Assembly (NCBI RefSeq): GCF_040802235.1
Contig: NC_133170.1
Span: 139,001-203,000 of the forward strand
Source: Manis javanica
Lineage: Eukaryota > Chordata > Mammalia > Pholidota > Manidae
Direction: 5' to 3'
Length of the DNA stretch: 64,000 nucleotides
Shown here: positions 1 through 11,310 of the stretch, in pieces
How the letters are laid out: every line of letters starts with the position of its first letter
Position numbering within the stretch: position 1 is the stretch's first letter
Notes under the pieces: model-generated
What the model was told of the DNA's origin: nothing
Databases searched by the model: none
Seen by the model: only the letters and a program-made list of their open reading frames with translations
Made by a program: the position numbers and the translations under genes

Positions 1-78
1 TTAACTGCTAGTGGCCTGCTGTTGACTGGAAACCTTACCAATAGCATAAACAGTCACCTGACAAATATTTTGTGTATC
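1..78 (+). mobile_element. MER2 (Tigger-type) DNA transposon, truncated
   Basis: The first 78 bases match the middle of the MER2 miniature transposon and closely parallel the complete copy at 4384-4713, sharing the stretch around 'tgactggaa' and 'cataaac'. The left part is cut by the window edge, and the match stops abruptly near 78, so the right half is missing. It is a non-autonomous relic and codes for nothing. Confidence 0.75.
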
Positions 79-254
79 TATTTTTCTTTTCATACTGCAC
101 CTTCAGGTCCTTCAATGCTGTGTGTTGAATAAAAGTGGCAATAAAGTCCTTCCCTTTTTATAAATCTCAAAAAGAAAACTGAATGTTCTACCATCAAGTG
201 TGACATTCATTAAAGGTTATTTATAAATATCCTTTATTAGGTTCCCTTGTAGTC
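79..254. other. Unassigned AT-rich DNA
   Basis: AT-rich sequence between the MER2 relic and an L1 fragment. I see no gene and no repeat family I can name. Confidence 0.5.
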
Positions 255-472
255 ATGTTTGTTTGTTTTTTAAAATCATGCATGGATATTGAATTCACCA
301 ATTTTTTTCCTGCAATGATTGAGATGATGTGTGGTTTTTCTCTCAATCTGTTAATATGGTGAATTACAGTGGTTGATTTTTCCATTAAGACCAAAATTCA
401 AAATTACATTTTTGAACAAACCCAATTTGGTCATGAAATACTCTTTTTTACATATCACTGGATTCTGTCTGC
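255..472 (-). mobile_element. L1 ORF2 fragment, antisense
   Basis: Read on the + strand this follows the reverse complement of the reverse-transcriptase part of L1 ORF2, including the landmarks 'catgcatgg', 'tgagatgatg', 'tgttaatatggtgaatta' and 'ttggtcatga' in the expected order. It carries small insertions and deletions and encodes nothing. The divergence points to an old L1M-class copy. Confidence 0.7.
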
Positions 473-580
473 AGCACTAGAATATAACCTTCATGAAGGC
501 AGGGGCTTTTGTCTTTTATTCTCTGTTGTGTTCCCACGTTGGATTTGTTGAGTGAATGGATGGATGGATGGATGAATCCC
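473..580 (+). mobile_element. L2 3' end with GGAT-type tail
   Basis: Resembles the 3' terminus of L2: a 'catgaaggcaggggc' stretch followed by a terminal 'ttgttgagtgaatg' and a short tandem (TGGA) run at about 556-575. L2 copies typically end in a short tandem repeat of this kind. Old and non-coding. Confidence 0.65.
556..576 (+). repeat. (TGGA)n microsatellite
   Basis: About five uninterrupted copies of a tetranucleotide form the tail of the preceding L2 fragment. Confidence 0.8.
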
Positions 581-1439
581 TCAGGAGTGTGACATCTCAT
601 GAACAGGGGCCCTGAGCCCCTGGCTACCTGGGGTGGGGCGTTTCCCCTGACCGCACAGGGTCACGTCTCCCCAGCACATATACACCCCGCTCTCTAAAGG
701 ACTTGGACGTGCGACCTGGGGAGCCTGACTCCTCTCGTGCTTCCTCACCAAAGCACCTCAGCCTCCTTACCCATTTCCTCACCTAAGTATTGAAACTCCT
801 TAAAATCTTTATTTTTTAATTAAGAAAATTTAAAATTGACGTATAATTGTCTCCTTCCGTGTTATATCTAGGACTGAGCAGAGCAATGAGTCACTTGCCC
901 ACTGGCCTCCAGTACAACTCACACAACGGGAACAGAGAAGGGACAAGAAAAGTAGGTGCAGAGACTGTGCAGCAATCCCTATCTAGCCCTGGAGATCATG
1001 CCCAGAATCCCATACTGTGGGGAGAACTCTCATCTCTTTTGTGGGAAGTGGCCTCTGAATAGACTGGAGGCACCCAGGCACATGTCTTTCATCAGGAACC
1101 ATGAAACAAGGAGGGCGAGGGTGAGCGTGTGCTGTGAGATACGAGGAGCCGGCTTTAGGAGCCAGCGGGGCATCTGCCCCACTTGGAGCAGGAGCTCAGT
1201 GAGCTTCCCTTTCCTCCCTTGCTCTCCACTGCCTGCAGGGCAGCACAAATGAGAGGGGCACTTTTCCAGGCACTGTGCAGTGCTGACACTTGCTACTACT
1301 ATTGCTGCAACGAACTCCATTCTTACTGCCACTCATTTGACCTGTCTGCAAACTCTTCCCTGATCAGTCAAGAGCCCTCCCTCCCTGGTCGGGGATGAGG
1401 TCTCACCGAGCTGGAAGGGAGACCTCTCTGGACTCTTGG
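581..1439. other. Unassigned DNA
   Basis: Mixed composition with a G+C-richer part at 600-780. Short open frames exist on both strands, but none is recognisable and none is flanked by convincing exon signals. Confidence 0.5.
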
Positions 1440-1542
1440 AGAGGGGCCATGCTATCTTGCTCATAGTTCAGTCCCCTGGTCCAAGAGTAGTACTTGGCAT
1501 ATGTCAGCCGTTCCAAAAATATTCTTTGAATAAATGAACTTT
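1440..1542 (+). mobile_element. L2 3' end
   Basis: Degenerate L2 terminus: the 'gtacttggcatatgtcag' part corresponds to the L2 'gcctggcacatagtagg' motif and the piece ends in 'tttgaataaatgaac'. Non-coding relic. Confidence 0.55.
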
Positions 1543-4381
1543 AAGATCTTTAACTGTCTCATATTCCTGAATAATGAGTGTGAACCTTGCACCTTTCTAA
1601 GCTGACTTAGAGCTGGCTGCAGGGGTCTAGTGTCTGTTGCCTGAAAAGCTGCTAAGGATGTAGTTTCCCCCTAGATGAGGAGAGGTGATTTATGGCCAAG
1701 GGCCCCTGCCCAGTGCCCGATGAGAGGCAGACTGCCTGGGTTTGAATCTCCATGTATGCCTGGACACAGTGAGTGCCTACTGAATGCCATTCCTTATTTG
1801 ACAGCAAATTAGGGGATAACTCGAGTGCCTGGAATCCCCAGAAAGCTGGAGAAGAGGATCCTCTCAGGAGGGAATATTCAGTTCTCTTGTAAAGAGGTAG
1901 TGGGGACATAAAGGGGTCAAGTTTCAGTCACCTCAACTGAAAATGGAGGTGAGGCTTTGAGTCTACTGCAGTCTAAAGTAGAGCCCGAGCTCCAAAAGGC
2001 GGAAGGGTGAGCCTGTTTAGGGACACATGGTGACTCCAAATCTCCAGTTCAGTCCTGAAAGACTGGATGTGAACAAGGTGAGGTCCTTCTCCATCGTCTT
2101 GCTCCAGGGGGCTGTCTTGAAAGGGTGATGACCACAGTGAGCAGAGGTGCTCACTGGGTGGGTTAGTGAGCCCTGGGGCTGTGGGGATGTCCATGTGCCC
2201 CTCCCTGGGGGTGGGTCTGCCTGATTCCTGCCCCCCGTCATCAGCCACCTTCCAGCCAGGGGTGGACCTTTGACACAGCTCTGGTGGGTGAGATCTTAGA
2301 AAACATTCACTCAAGGTCTCTGGGGCCTCTGGAAAGGGTTTTTGCTTCCCTGATAATAAATAGTCTGAGCCAGCACCCCTTATGTCTCCCTTTGTCTCCC
2401 CTCTTCTCCCATCCTAAAACATGGAGAGGTGATGTCTACAGGTGCAGCAGCGACCGTGAGGTGATGAGCATGGAGGCGAGCACCCCCCAGCTAAGGACAG
2501 TTGGGGAGGGGACAGGCGCCTGTGTGTCCGGGCTTTGTGGCCTCCATCTGCCCTGGCAGTTGAGAAGAAGGAGCTCCCTTGGTTCAGGTGAGCGTGGTGG
2601 TCTCCTTGCCTCTGAACAGATCATGAGGACTAACTACCGCTTCGGACCGTGTGCCCTCGTTCGCAACACTCGCCCCGGGACCTTATGATCACTGGGTCTT
2701 TACCTCCCACTCGGTCTGAGTTCCTTCGGGGTCTGAGCTTAGTTATTTCTCTCTCTGCAGGATAGTAGATGTTCAGTAGGTGCTTGGTGAGTGAATCCTT
2801 TTCATGTGACATATTGATACGTGAGCTTGCAAGTCAGGAACTGAGGCTCTGGAAAAGATTTCCCCAGGTTTCTGGTTCAGCCGGGAGAGGATGATACTTC
2901 TATAAAGAAACCAGGGCACCTGGAGAGATAAGGGTTCATAAGCCATCAAACGAATGTTTGTGATTTTCCTTATTTCTGAATGTATTATGGCAAAAATGAA
3001 GTATACAGAGAAACACAGAAATTCAGACATTTTACCAGATAATGAAAACATGCTCTTCTTAGACAGAATTAACCTTAATAAGAACATTGACATAGAGAAA
3101 AGGACGAAATCATCTTTCTTATTAACATGGCTGTGCACTCATGAAATAGTCCTTTATTTTGCCAGAAAAATCTAGACATTTGTATTTTAAAGAATGTGGA
3201 GTCACAGCTGGTTAAGAAATGCCCATTGACCTTATCAGCTTCAATCAGATGTCCAGCTCCGCCTCACCTTGTAGGTGTACTTATAAAAGGCTGTGTCCCA
3301 GGGCCCCCCTCCCCTCCTGCTGCCCCTTTGCCCAATGCTGATGCCATTTCCTTCTGCATCTTGCGGCTACTGAGCCAATCACCCAGAGCCTTCCATCGTT
3401 TGCATTTCAGTTGCCCATTTCTCTGCAGTTTCTGTCTTAAATGCTTCTGTAACAACATAGATCTGCTGGGGTCTTTCAACCCTTAAAGGTTTTAATCAGA
3501 TTGGCTAGAATATCCATCTATGCCTGTGGAAAATCTAGCATCTTCTCCAAGAGTTCTCCTAATTCCCAGAAAGCCCACGGCCAGCCTCATGGCCACCTCA
3601 GGCTCCTACTTCCTACTAAGTTTCACACTGGACTTGTGCCAACTCCTTATCTTTACTTTGGGATCAATACAACTGGGGAACTCAGGACCTTTACTTAATT
3701 TACATTTCTGTTTTGAAAGCCAACTAATTAATAGCACGAAATGTGACTTCTTCCTGCTAAGTGCCATGTAAAGCTTTTTGGTGAATGTTTTTTCAACCTG
3801 TCCTGTGTGGCTGTCACTGACATGCCAGGAACACTTCCAGGACCCACTGGGCAGGGGATGGAGAGCAAGGTGAACAAGCCACGGTCCCTGTGCTTCGTGG
3901 CAAGCCAGCAGGCCCAGTGCGGGTGGGCTCACACCACCAAGTGCAGTGGAAGGCCAGGGCATGCGATGTGCCCTCTGCAGGCACCTGCCTCTGGCAGATG
4001 CTTCCTGTTTCTGTACTGATCCACTCAGCTGAGTTGCAGGCTCCCTTAATCGCACTACGTTCTTATAAATCTAATGTCTAACTATAAAATTCCAGCTCAG
4101 AAGCTCTAATAATCTGGTCAACACCAGAAAACAAACCACTTGTACATGAGTACCTACAAAAAATCACTCACATGGAAGACAAAGTTGGTTTTTATGGTAT
4201 TTACCTATGCATCCCAGGAAGAAAAAATGCTGCTATGCTAGAGGAAAACTTGATTCTTTTAAACAAGGAAGTGAGCAAGGATAGATCTAGTACCTCTGTA
4301 TTAATAAATACATTTTTCTAATTTTTATTCATGAGCAAATGACTAGATTTTTTTCTTCTGTTTCTAGCCAGCTTATATATA
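1543..4381. other. Unassigned unique DNA
   Basis: No gene or nameable repeat over about 2.8 kb. Open frames of up to about 150 codons occur on both strands but overlap one another, lack recognisable domains and look like chance. Short G+C-rich stretches near 2.0-2.7 kb and 3.2-4.0 kb alternate with AT-rich sequence. Confidence 0.5.
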
Positions 4382-4383
4382 TA

Positions 4384-4713
4384 TAGTTGACCCTTGAACA
4401 ATGCAAGGATTAGGGTTGCCAACCACACATGCAGTCAAAAATCCACGTATAACTTTTGGCTCCCCTAAAATTTAAAGGCTAATGGCCTAGTGCTGACTGG
4501 AAGTCTTACCGATAACATAAACCATCAATGAACACATATCTTGTGTGTTATATGTATTACACACTGTATTCTTTCAATAAAGGAAGCTAGAGGAAAGAAA
4601 AATGTTTTTCAAATTGTCACAAATCTCCAAAAAATTTCCAATATATTTATGGAAAAAATCTGCATGCAAGTGGACCCCTGTACGTGAAACCCATGTTATT
4701 CTGGGGTCAACTG
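4384..4713 (+). mobile_element. MER2 DNA transposon, complete
   Basis: A full-length MER2, a non-autonomous member of the Tigger (pogo/Tc1-mariner) group. The left end reads 'agttgacccttgaacaa' and the right end is the matching inverted 'ggggtcaactg', giving terminal inverted repeats. The flanks are TA (4382-4383 and 4714-4715), the expected target duplication. The length of about 330 bases is near the family's usual 345. Many CpG-decay and other substitutions show it is long dead. It has no coding capacity and would have been mobilised by a Tigger transposase. Confidence 0.9.
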
Positions 4714-4774
4714 TAACCGGTAAGTGTTGATCACATTTGAAGGAATATCTTCTGAATTTAAGGTGGGCTTTGGG

Positions 4775-4786
4775 GCCCTCTAGTGG
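4775..4786 (-). promoter_or_regulatory. Candidate CTCF core motif
   Basis: GCCCTCTAGTGG fits the reverse-strand CTCF core GCCMYCTRSTGG at all twelve positions. It lies 60 bases beyond the MER2 right end, outside the element. A match at this stringency is rarely expected by chance in 64 kb, but only a full matrix score and occupancy data would establish a site. Confidence 0.35.
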
Positions 4787-7711
4787 CTTCCTGAATATTA
4801 AATACTGAAAACTACCATTAAGCTAAGAGAAAAAAATTCTCTTTAAATTTGGTATTTACCATCTCTTAGAAGCTTTAAAGACAGATCATGGAAAAGTTGA
4901 AATAGCTCAGATGTATCCTTTCTCTTCTTTAAAAATGAAATATCATCATATATGCACTCCCATAATAGCTTTATATGGAAGTAGTTCCTTACGAGTTATA
5001 ATGTAAGGATCTAATATTTTCAGATTTGAAATCAACATGCTGCACCAGGGCGCCAGCACCTTGTAAGACGTATCTTACCTTTGAATTGGCTCATTCAATT
5101 AAAATATTGGCTTTTTGAGGTATGACAGAAATTTGGCATCTTGTGGACAGACAAGTTATTGGATTTTAATCTATTCAGACAAGTAAAAGAATTTAGTGCC
5201 AACCAACCTTTGTGCCTTTCTTCAACTGGAAAGAAATCCGCCTAAAGCCATCCTCGCATTTAAATGGTAAATTGATTTAAAGCCCTAGCTATAGATGTCC
5301 CCTTTCAAAGAAGATTCCTGAACTGTCAAAAACTGGCTCTCCAAATACCACCACTGTGAACTGCTGATAAGACAAATCTGAGTTTATCCTTCATCTCTGT
5401 AAGGTAGACACTGCCTCGCAGAGCTCTGATGTGGGCTCCACTGGGGTAAGGCGTGGACAGAATTTCCTGAGAGTGGAAATGTCATTTAAGGTGAGGGCTA
5501 GAATGGGGTAAGGGCCACAGTGCAACACTCCAGGCTTGGTGGAAATAATCAAGACACCGGGTTCAAACAATCTAAGGTGCAAACTCTCTGTTGATGTTTT
5601 TCCTCAAAGAGGGGATGGGGTTTGGGGGATGTTCCTGTAAGGGGCAGTCAAGTCGTTTGCCTGGGCAGGTAGAGCTGCAATGAGCACAGAGGAACAGAAA
5701 AGGCTAACGGGACTCCAGGGGCGGTTTGGGTTCTGGCGCCAGGACACCGGCCTGACAGCTGGCATCTGATGTGATGACGTCCTTCTATCAACCCGATTTC
5801 TGCAGTTAACATGCTTTTTCCAGTCTTGAGTAAGCTGTGTTTTTGAGAGAGGAAGGGTACAAAGTATCAGAGAAATTGCACCAGACGCTTGTTAAAAATG
5901 GTAGGACACAGCAATGGAGCGAGGCCCTGCAGAGGAGCCCTATGCCCTAGGGGTCTACAGCCCAGGGGCACGGTGTGGAGCTAAGGGATGGACAGTGAGC
6001 AAAGGCCTGATTTGACATCAAGCCTGGGGGAGGCTCTTTTCATGTGTATCTGTTCTGGCATCTGTGGTAGGGGAAGGCCTAGTCAGCAGGGAAGCTCAGA
6101 AGAGCCTGATTAAAGCTTGATATTATCATGGAAAGCTAGGAATTTGCTAACTCTTTCTGAAAGAGAAAATACATTATAACTCGAACCTGAGGTTTAGAGA
6201 AGGGCTTTGTCACGATGAGGCTGTCCTGGACACAGTAGGATGCCCAGCAGCTCCACTAAACAGCAGTGGCATTGTCCCCTGCATGGTGGAAACCACAGCT
6301 GAAGACATTGCCCAGAGCCCCCCGGGGAGCGACCTGGACTGGCTGAGAGCCCCTGTCTAGAGAAACAGGCAGCTCCCCAAACAGGACTTGTCTTACCTGT
6401 TTTTGTGTGAAGATACATCACTGCCTTGTCCTCTCAGATCGGGACAAGAGAAGCCCCTGTTCTAGACCCCACTCCACCACTTTCTTTCATCAGGAGGCCC
6501 AGGAGGAGGGGGCCAAACTCCTTCCATTGTGCAAGAATTCTTGGGGCCACAGGGACCAGGCCATCTGTAGCCCATGGCCCCTCTTTTACCATAATCCAGG
6601 TACTCAGGAGCTTGGAATTCTTTTCCCATATAGCCCCAACTTCCAAGGGGTGGCACCTGGGGGCAGGTGTAGGCTGAGCTGGGACATGCAGCCTGGGGCA
6701 TCCCGGACCTTCATGGTCCTGGAAGGGCCAGAGTGGAGAAGGGGCGGTGCTCTAAGCGCCCCATGTGGGCCTTCAAGCCTGGGAATCCTGATGTGAGTGT
6801 GGCCTCCCAGCCTCAGGCCGTTTGGGACACCAGGGATGATGACGCCAGAGGTGGTAGGGACCAGCAGAGGCTCTGTGGCAGCAGCTTGCTGTGCTTCTCA
6901 GACAAGGTGGGTGAGGGGAAACTGAGCCGTGGGATGCAGCTTCTACTGGCCCAGGCTTCAGAATCACCCTCTGCATCTCACGGTCCAATGGGGGCAATGT
7001 GGTGGGAGGAAGAGCTGGGATGGCGAAATCACTTGTGTCTGGGTCACAACCTGCTCTGCCCATAGCATCTGTGTGGCAACCACGCGAGGCCAGGACGCAG
7101 TGGGGATGCCCTGACCAGGCAGAGAAGGGGGGACACCCAGGGAGGGTGTGGAAAGGCACAAACATGTGTGCAGATTGCTTAAGTGTTTGGGAGTTGTTTA
7201 GGGAATGGGCAGACCAAGGGTGGGGTGGGAGAGCAGCATGCTTGGGGAGAAGAGCAGGGGTGCGTCTGCACAGACCCGGCACAAGGGCCCTGAGGGCCCC
7301 TCAGAGGCGTGAACACATTCTGAGGCTTACTAAGCAGAGAGGGAATCCGGGCCAACCTGGCATGAAGATGGAGAGAAAGTAGAGGCAGGGAGATGAGAAA
7401 GTTGTTCTTAAAATTCTGACAGATACTGTGCAAAGACTGGGCATGGGAAAGAAGAGGAGAGAATGGGGACATTTGCGAAGCCTGCATTGCTATTTTATTA
7501 ATATGGAATAACATGACAGTTGTTAATATCACTCCACACACACTGACTCGTACATGCACACTTTTGGCTTTTAAGATTTTTGGCATAAAAGATTTTGGTT
7601 TTTACATGTAGCCACACCAAATGAAATTTTCAAATAGGACTTTACAATTTTACTTTCTTCTTCCTTTTTAGGACATGCACCTCCATTTCTTCTTAAAATT
7701 TGCATTTTGCT
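4787..7711. other. Unassigned unique DNA
   Basis: No recognisable gene or repeat. 4.8-5.4 kb is AT-rich. 6.2-7.4 kb is G+C-richer and carries many overlapping open frames on both strands (longest about 169 codons), the pattern expected of stop-poor DNA rather than of an exon. A G-run cluster sits at about 5611-5644. Confidence 0.5.
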
Positions 7712-7712
7712 C

Positions 7713-7752
7713 GTGTGTGTGTGTCTGTGTGTGTGTGTGAATGCATGTGTGT
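7713..7752 (+). repeat. Interrupted (GT)n microsatellite
   Basis: A run of GT dinucleotides interrupted by 'ct' and 'aatgca', continuing weakly to about 7752. Confidence 0.85.
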
Positions 7753-9855
7753 CTACATGCTTACTCTTTTCCAGCCACTGTATAAAACTGGTTTTTCCAT
7801 AAATATGATTGCAAAAATAGAACTTGAGGCTGAGGGAAGAGTGGATGAGGTTATATTTGGAAGCACAGGGCCATTGGCATCCCTGAAATCACTCAGCCTC
7901 TGTGCTCTGAGTGCAGCCACACAGATACCTCTCCACACCACTACCCACATGGCATTGACTACTCAACTAAGAAGCAAAAGGAGAAAAATGTTCAAATTTA
8001 AATCAAGAGAGCAGATTCTCTGGGCTTCATTTTTTGGTAAAGATTGTCTAAATTCAACATTAACTTGAGTCTATAAACAACTGCCTCCAGCTCTCTTCAA
8101 GAAAAGGTAACAGATCTGTACTTGGAAAATGTCAACAGACAATGACATCACATTAACCTTTTGCAGGATGCTGAGGGCAGAGAGATGTCTGGGTCATTAA
8201 CATGCTTCTCCACAGCCGCAAAATTCCAAACTTCCAACAAGTTCTTGGACTGTCTCCTTTGGGTCCAGTGACTGTCAAATACTGATTAGAACATTGCAGA
8301 AAATGGGCTCACAAGGCCTGGAAGAATTCCAAATCATTTTGTGGGCTCATCAAGCCCTCTGTGCACACTGGGAGAAATGTGGGCAAGGCAGCAGCTACCT
8401 TAAGGAGCACTGAGTCCCACACAGATGCCTCTGCACAATGAGTTTTGATACATGTCCAAGTTCATGGAATCGGATCAGGACATCTGAATCAGAAGAAGCT
8501 TTCCAAAGTCATTTAAATCTACCACTCTTTCCCATTTTACCTTCACACAGACATACGTAATTCTTTAACATTTACTCTGTGCAAAACACTGGAGGCAGTG
8601 TGACCCAAGAGTAAAGCCCCACATACTGGTCAGCCAAGGCTAAGAAGGAAGGGGCCATGGAGAAGCAGCAATACCCGGCCTAACAGAAAGCTGCCAGGTG
8701 GAGCGAGGAGTTTTCTGAGCATAGCTGGAGCAGCAGAAGGGACTCCCTGTGTGGACGATGTCATCAAAGCAGCGCCATGGAAACGGGTCACTTCGCTGAT
8801 CAGCACCATGTGAATCCCATGTGCTGTCGAGCTCTGGACTGTTCTAAGCAAGCCTGGGTTTGAAAGACTTCGTCCTCTTAAAGAAGACTGTGGAGTCTAT
8901 GTTTGCCTGAGGTGTTACATAGCCTTACGTTTGCACATTAACTGACCTCCTGTTTTGACATGGACCTCTTACTTGCTGTTTCAGTTTCCATAAAATTCAG
9001 TTGATCTTAAAGTTCACTTTCATACTGCACATAAAAATAAAAATTTGAACACTTACTCCATCCTCACCTGTATCAGTGATTTATACCCTTTCTGGCTCTC
9101 ATAATGGGGGTGCATGATCACACCTTTAGTATAGAATTGTTTCAGCCTAATGAATGGCTGAGCTCATACATTTAGGAAATAAAATCACCCTGGTAAATAT
9201 TTAAAAAGTGGAATGGTCGGCAAAGCCTTCTCAGAAAAGGTAGGAGGTGAAACAGGAAGTATTGTTCAGATGGGATCGGTGTGGCTGGGCCAGAAGAGCT
9301 GCGAGGCTGAGGGATGGGATGCAAAAATGTGTGGAGGTGAGAGAACAGAGCCAGCCAGGAGGGGTCTGTGTGCCTGTTGGACCTGGTAGTATGTCCTCAT
9401 ACAGGGAAGCCAGAGCTAAGGCAAGGGAGGCCTGCAGCCACCACCTCCGGGCTATTCTGAAGGCAGCGATGCGTGTTGAAGCTCTCAGAGCAGGGGCATG
9501 AACAGTGAACCCTCCCAGCGACTGAGGAATTCACTCATAGAAAAAGCAAAAAACAAACAAGAAAACTCAAGGAAAAAGGTCAATTCTGATGTAAGAGAAA
9601 CTGGACATGATATTCCCATTACAGAAATCCATTAACGATGACTTCAGCTTATGTTTGGTGAGCTGGGCTTCTTACAAACTCATTTTTGGGGACCATGCCT
9701 TGTTTCTGACGCTGCCTTTATCCCTGTTGCCTGTCAGAAATGAGGAGCAGTAACAGGCCTGGGGACTGTTCATCTGAACATATCAACAGATATGTTCTCT
9801 GAGGACTTACCCTTTAAGGAAAGTACTGGAAAAGGGTGTAGGCTGCCTGGGGGCT
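7753..9855. other. Unassigned unique DNA
   Basis: About 2.1 kb with no nameable repeat, gene or RNA. Composition is mixed and open frames are short and unremarkable. Confidence 0.5.
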
Positions 9856-10232
9856 TTATAAGTCTGCTTGGGCTGCCGTAACAAAATGCCACAGGCTGCA
9901 CAGCACAAGCAGTGGAAATGTGCCTCTATGGTTCTGGAAGCTGGGAGTCCAAGATCAAGATGCCTGCCAGGTCAGCCTCTGGCCGGTCTCTCTCCCAGCC
10001 AGGAGGTAGCTGCCTTCTTGATGTGTCCTCACATGGCCGACAGGGGGCAGGAGAGAGAAGGCTATCATCCTCTTCCTACAAGGCCAGAGTTCTATTGGAT
10101 TAGGGCCCCCGTCATGACTTCATTTAACATTAATCACTGCCTATCAAACCCCCATCTCCAGACACAATCACACTGGGGATAGGGCCTCAATGTATGAGAT
10201 ATTTGTAGAGGGACACAATCCAGACTTAGGTA
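9856..10232 (-). mobile_element. MLT1-type MaLR solo LTR, antisense
   Basis: On the + strand this is the reverse complement of an MLT1 LTR: it begins near 'tctgcttgggctgccgtaac', passes 'gttctggaagctgggagtcc' and 'tgtcctcacatggc', and ends near 'gggacacaatccag'. These are the landmark blocks of the family in the expected order. The length of about 375 bases fits an intact solo LTR of the ERVL-MaLR group. The open frame across it is incidental. Confidence 0.85.
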
Positions 10233-10509
10233 CAAACGCTGAATCAACTCAACACTGGAGCTTTTTCATTTACGCATTGATAAACTACGTGGAAGTTGTA
10301 AAATCATCATTGTGGCAGGCAAGAAGGTAATATTCCCTAGCACATTCTCTTTCTATTTTGTAGAAGCTCCCCCAAATCCTAAAACTGGTAAAGACTATTC
10401 TTTTTATATATTAAAGTTGTTCAAATCATGACACATTGATGAATGGGTTATTTCAAATAAATACAGCTCTGTGGGATAAAGTACACCACCCAGTGCCCCC
10501 TTGCTAATA

Positions 10510-10660
10510 ATAGTTTCCATTTAATTAATCACTATGCATGTGCTGGGGCTTCACGTTTGCTATCTGTTAATCTTCACGGTTACACTGATGTAAACTCTCC
10601 ATTGCACAGATGGGACAGTAGAAGCCTAGAGAATGCAGGTAATAGTACTAAACAGAATCA
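10510..10660 (-). mobile_element. MIR SINE, antisense
   Basis: Shows the reverse-strand MIR pattern: 'gctatctgttaatcttcac', then 'ttgcacagatgggacag' and a short following segment. A degenerate core fragment of this tRNA-derived ancient SINE. Confidence 0.6.
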
Positions 10661-10794
10661 GATTTCAAACTCAGGCTTGGAAGATTCCCAAGAGCAGAAA
10701 TTCCATCTTGCCTTTCTTGATATCATATTGTCTTTCCTTGAACTGATGATATAACATAAAAAAAGATGTTTTCAAAAAATCAAGGTCTTGAAAG

Positions 10795-10985
10795 GATGAG
10801 GGATGACAACCATCAGAATCACCCAGAGGGTTTGCTGTTAAACTCCACTGTAGCTCTCGTCTCCCACCATAAACATGAATAAGCACAAAGACCGGTCGGC
10901 AGAATCAGGATCTCTAAGGGTGGGGCCTAGGGATCTGCATCTTATACCATCACCTAAGTGATTCTAGTGGTTGGCCAGATCTGGG
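10795..10985 (-). mobile_element. MER5-type hAT miniature element
   Basis: Contains 'catcagaatcaccca', 'gggtggggcctagg' and 'tcacctaagtgattct', which correspond to internal and near-terminal blocks of the MER5A/B family (non-autonomous hAT-Charlie). The middle is disrupted by roughly 50 extra bases. Confidence 0.6.
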
Positions 10986-10989
10986 CCGG

Positions 10990-11310
10990 TAGTAGGCTGA
11001 ATGGCGGCCCCCCCAAAAGACATACCCATGTCCTAATCTCTGGACACTGAATATGCCCTTATTTGGGGCAGTCTTTGCATGTGTCCTTAAGTCAAGGACC
11101 TCTAGGTGAGAGCTTCCTGGGTTTCTGTGTGTGCCCTAAATCTAATGACAAGTATTCTTAGAAGAGACATAAAGAGGAGAAGGCCGTATACAGACTGAGG
11201 CAGAGATTCCAACTCTGCAGCCACAGGTCAAGGAATGCCTGGGGTCATCAGAAGCTAGAAGGGGCAAGGCAGGTTCTCCTCTGGGGCCTCCTCTTTCTGT
11301 AAGGCTACAA
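10990..11310 (+). mobile_element. MLT1-type MaLR LTR, partial
   Basis: Follows an MLT1C/D-like LTR: 'gctgaatggcggccccc', 'tgcccttatttgggg', 'ccctaaatctaatgacaagt', 'aggcagagattcc', and 'agaagctagaaggggcaag'. The right end with the usual poly-A signal region is missing or replaced. Confidence 0.8.

Noticed and set aside
6773-7282. 169-codon minus-strand frame
   Set aside because: Pro/His/Ser-rich translation in stop-poor DNA with overlapping frames on the other strand. Not recognisable.
10037-10048. CTCF-like 'CAGGGGGC' in the MLT1 LTR
   Set aside because: Two core mismatches. The block is part of the LTR's own consensus.
9868-10182. 104-codon frame
   Set aside because: It lies wholly inside an antisense MLT1 LTR.
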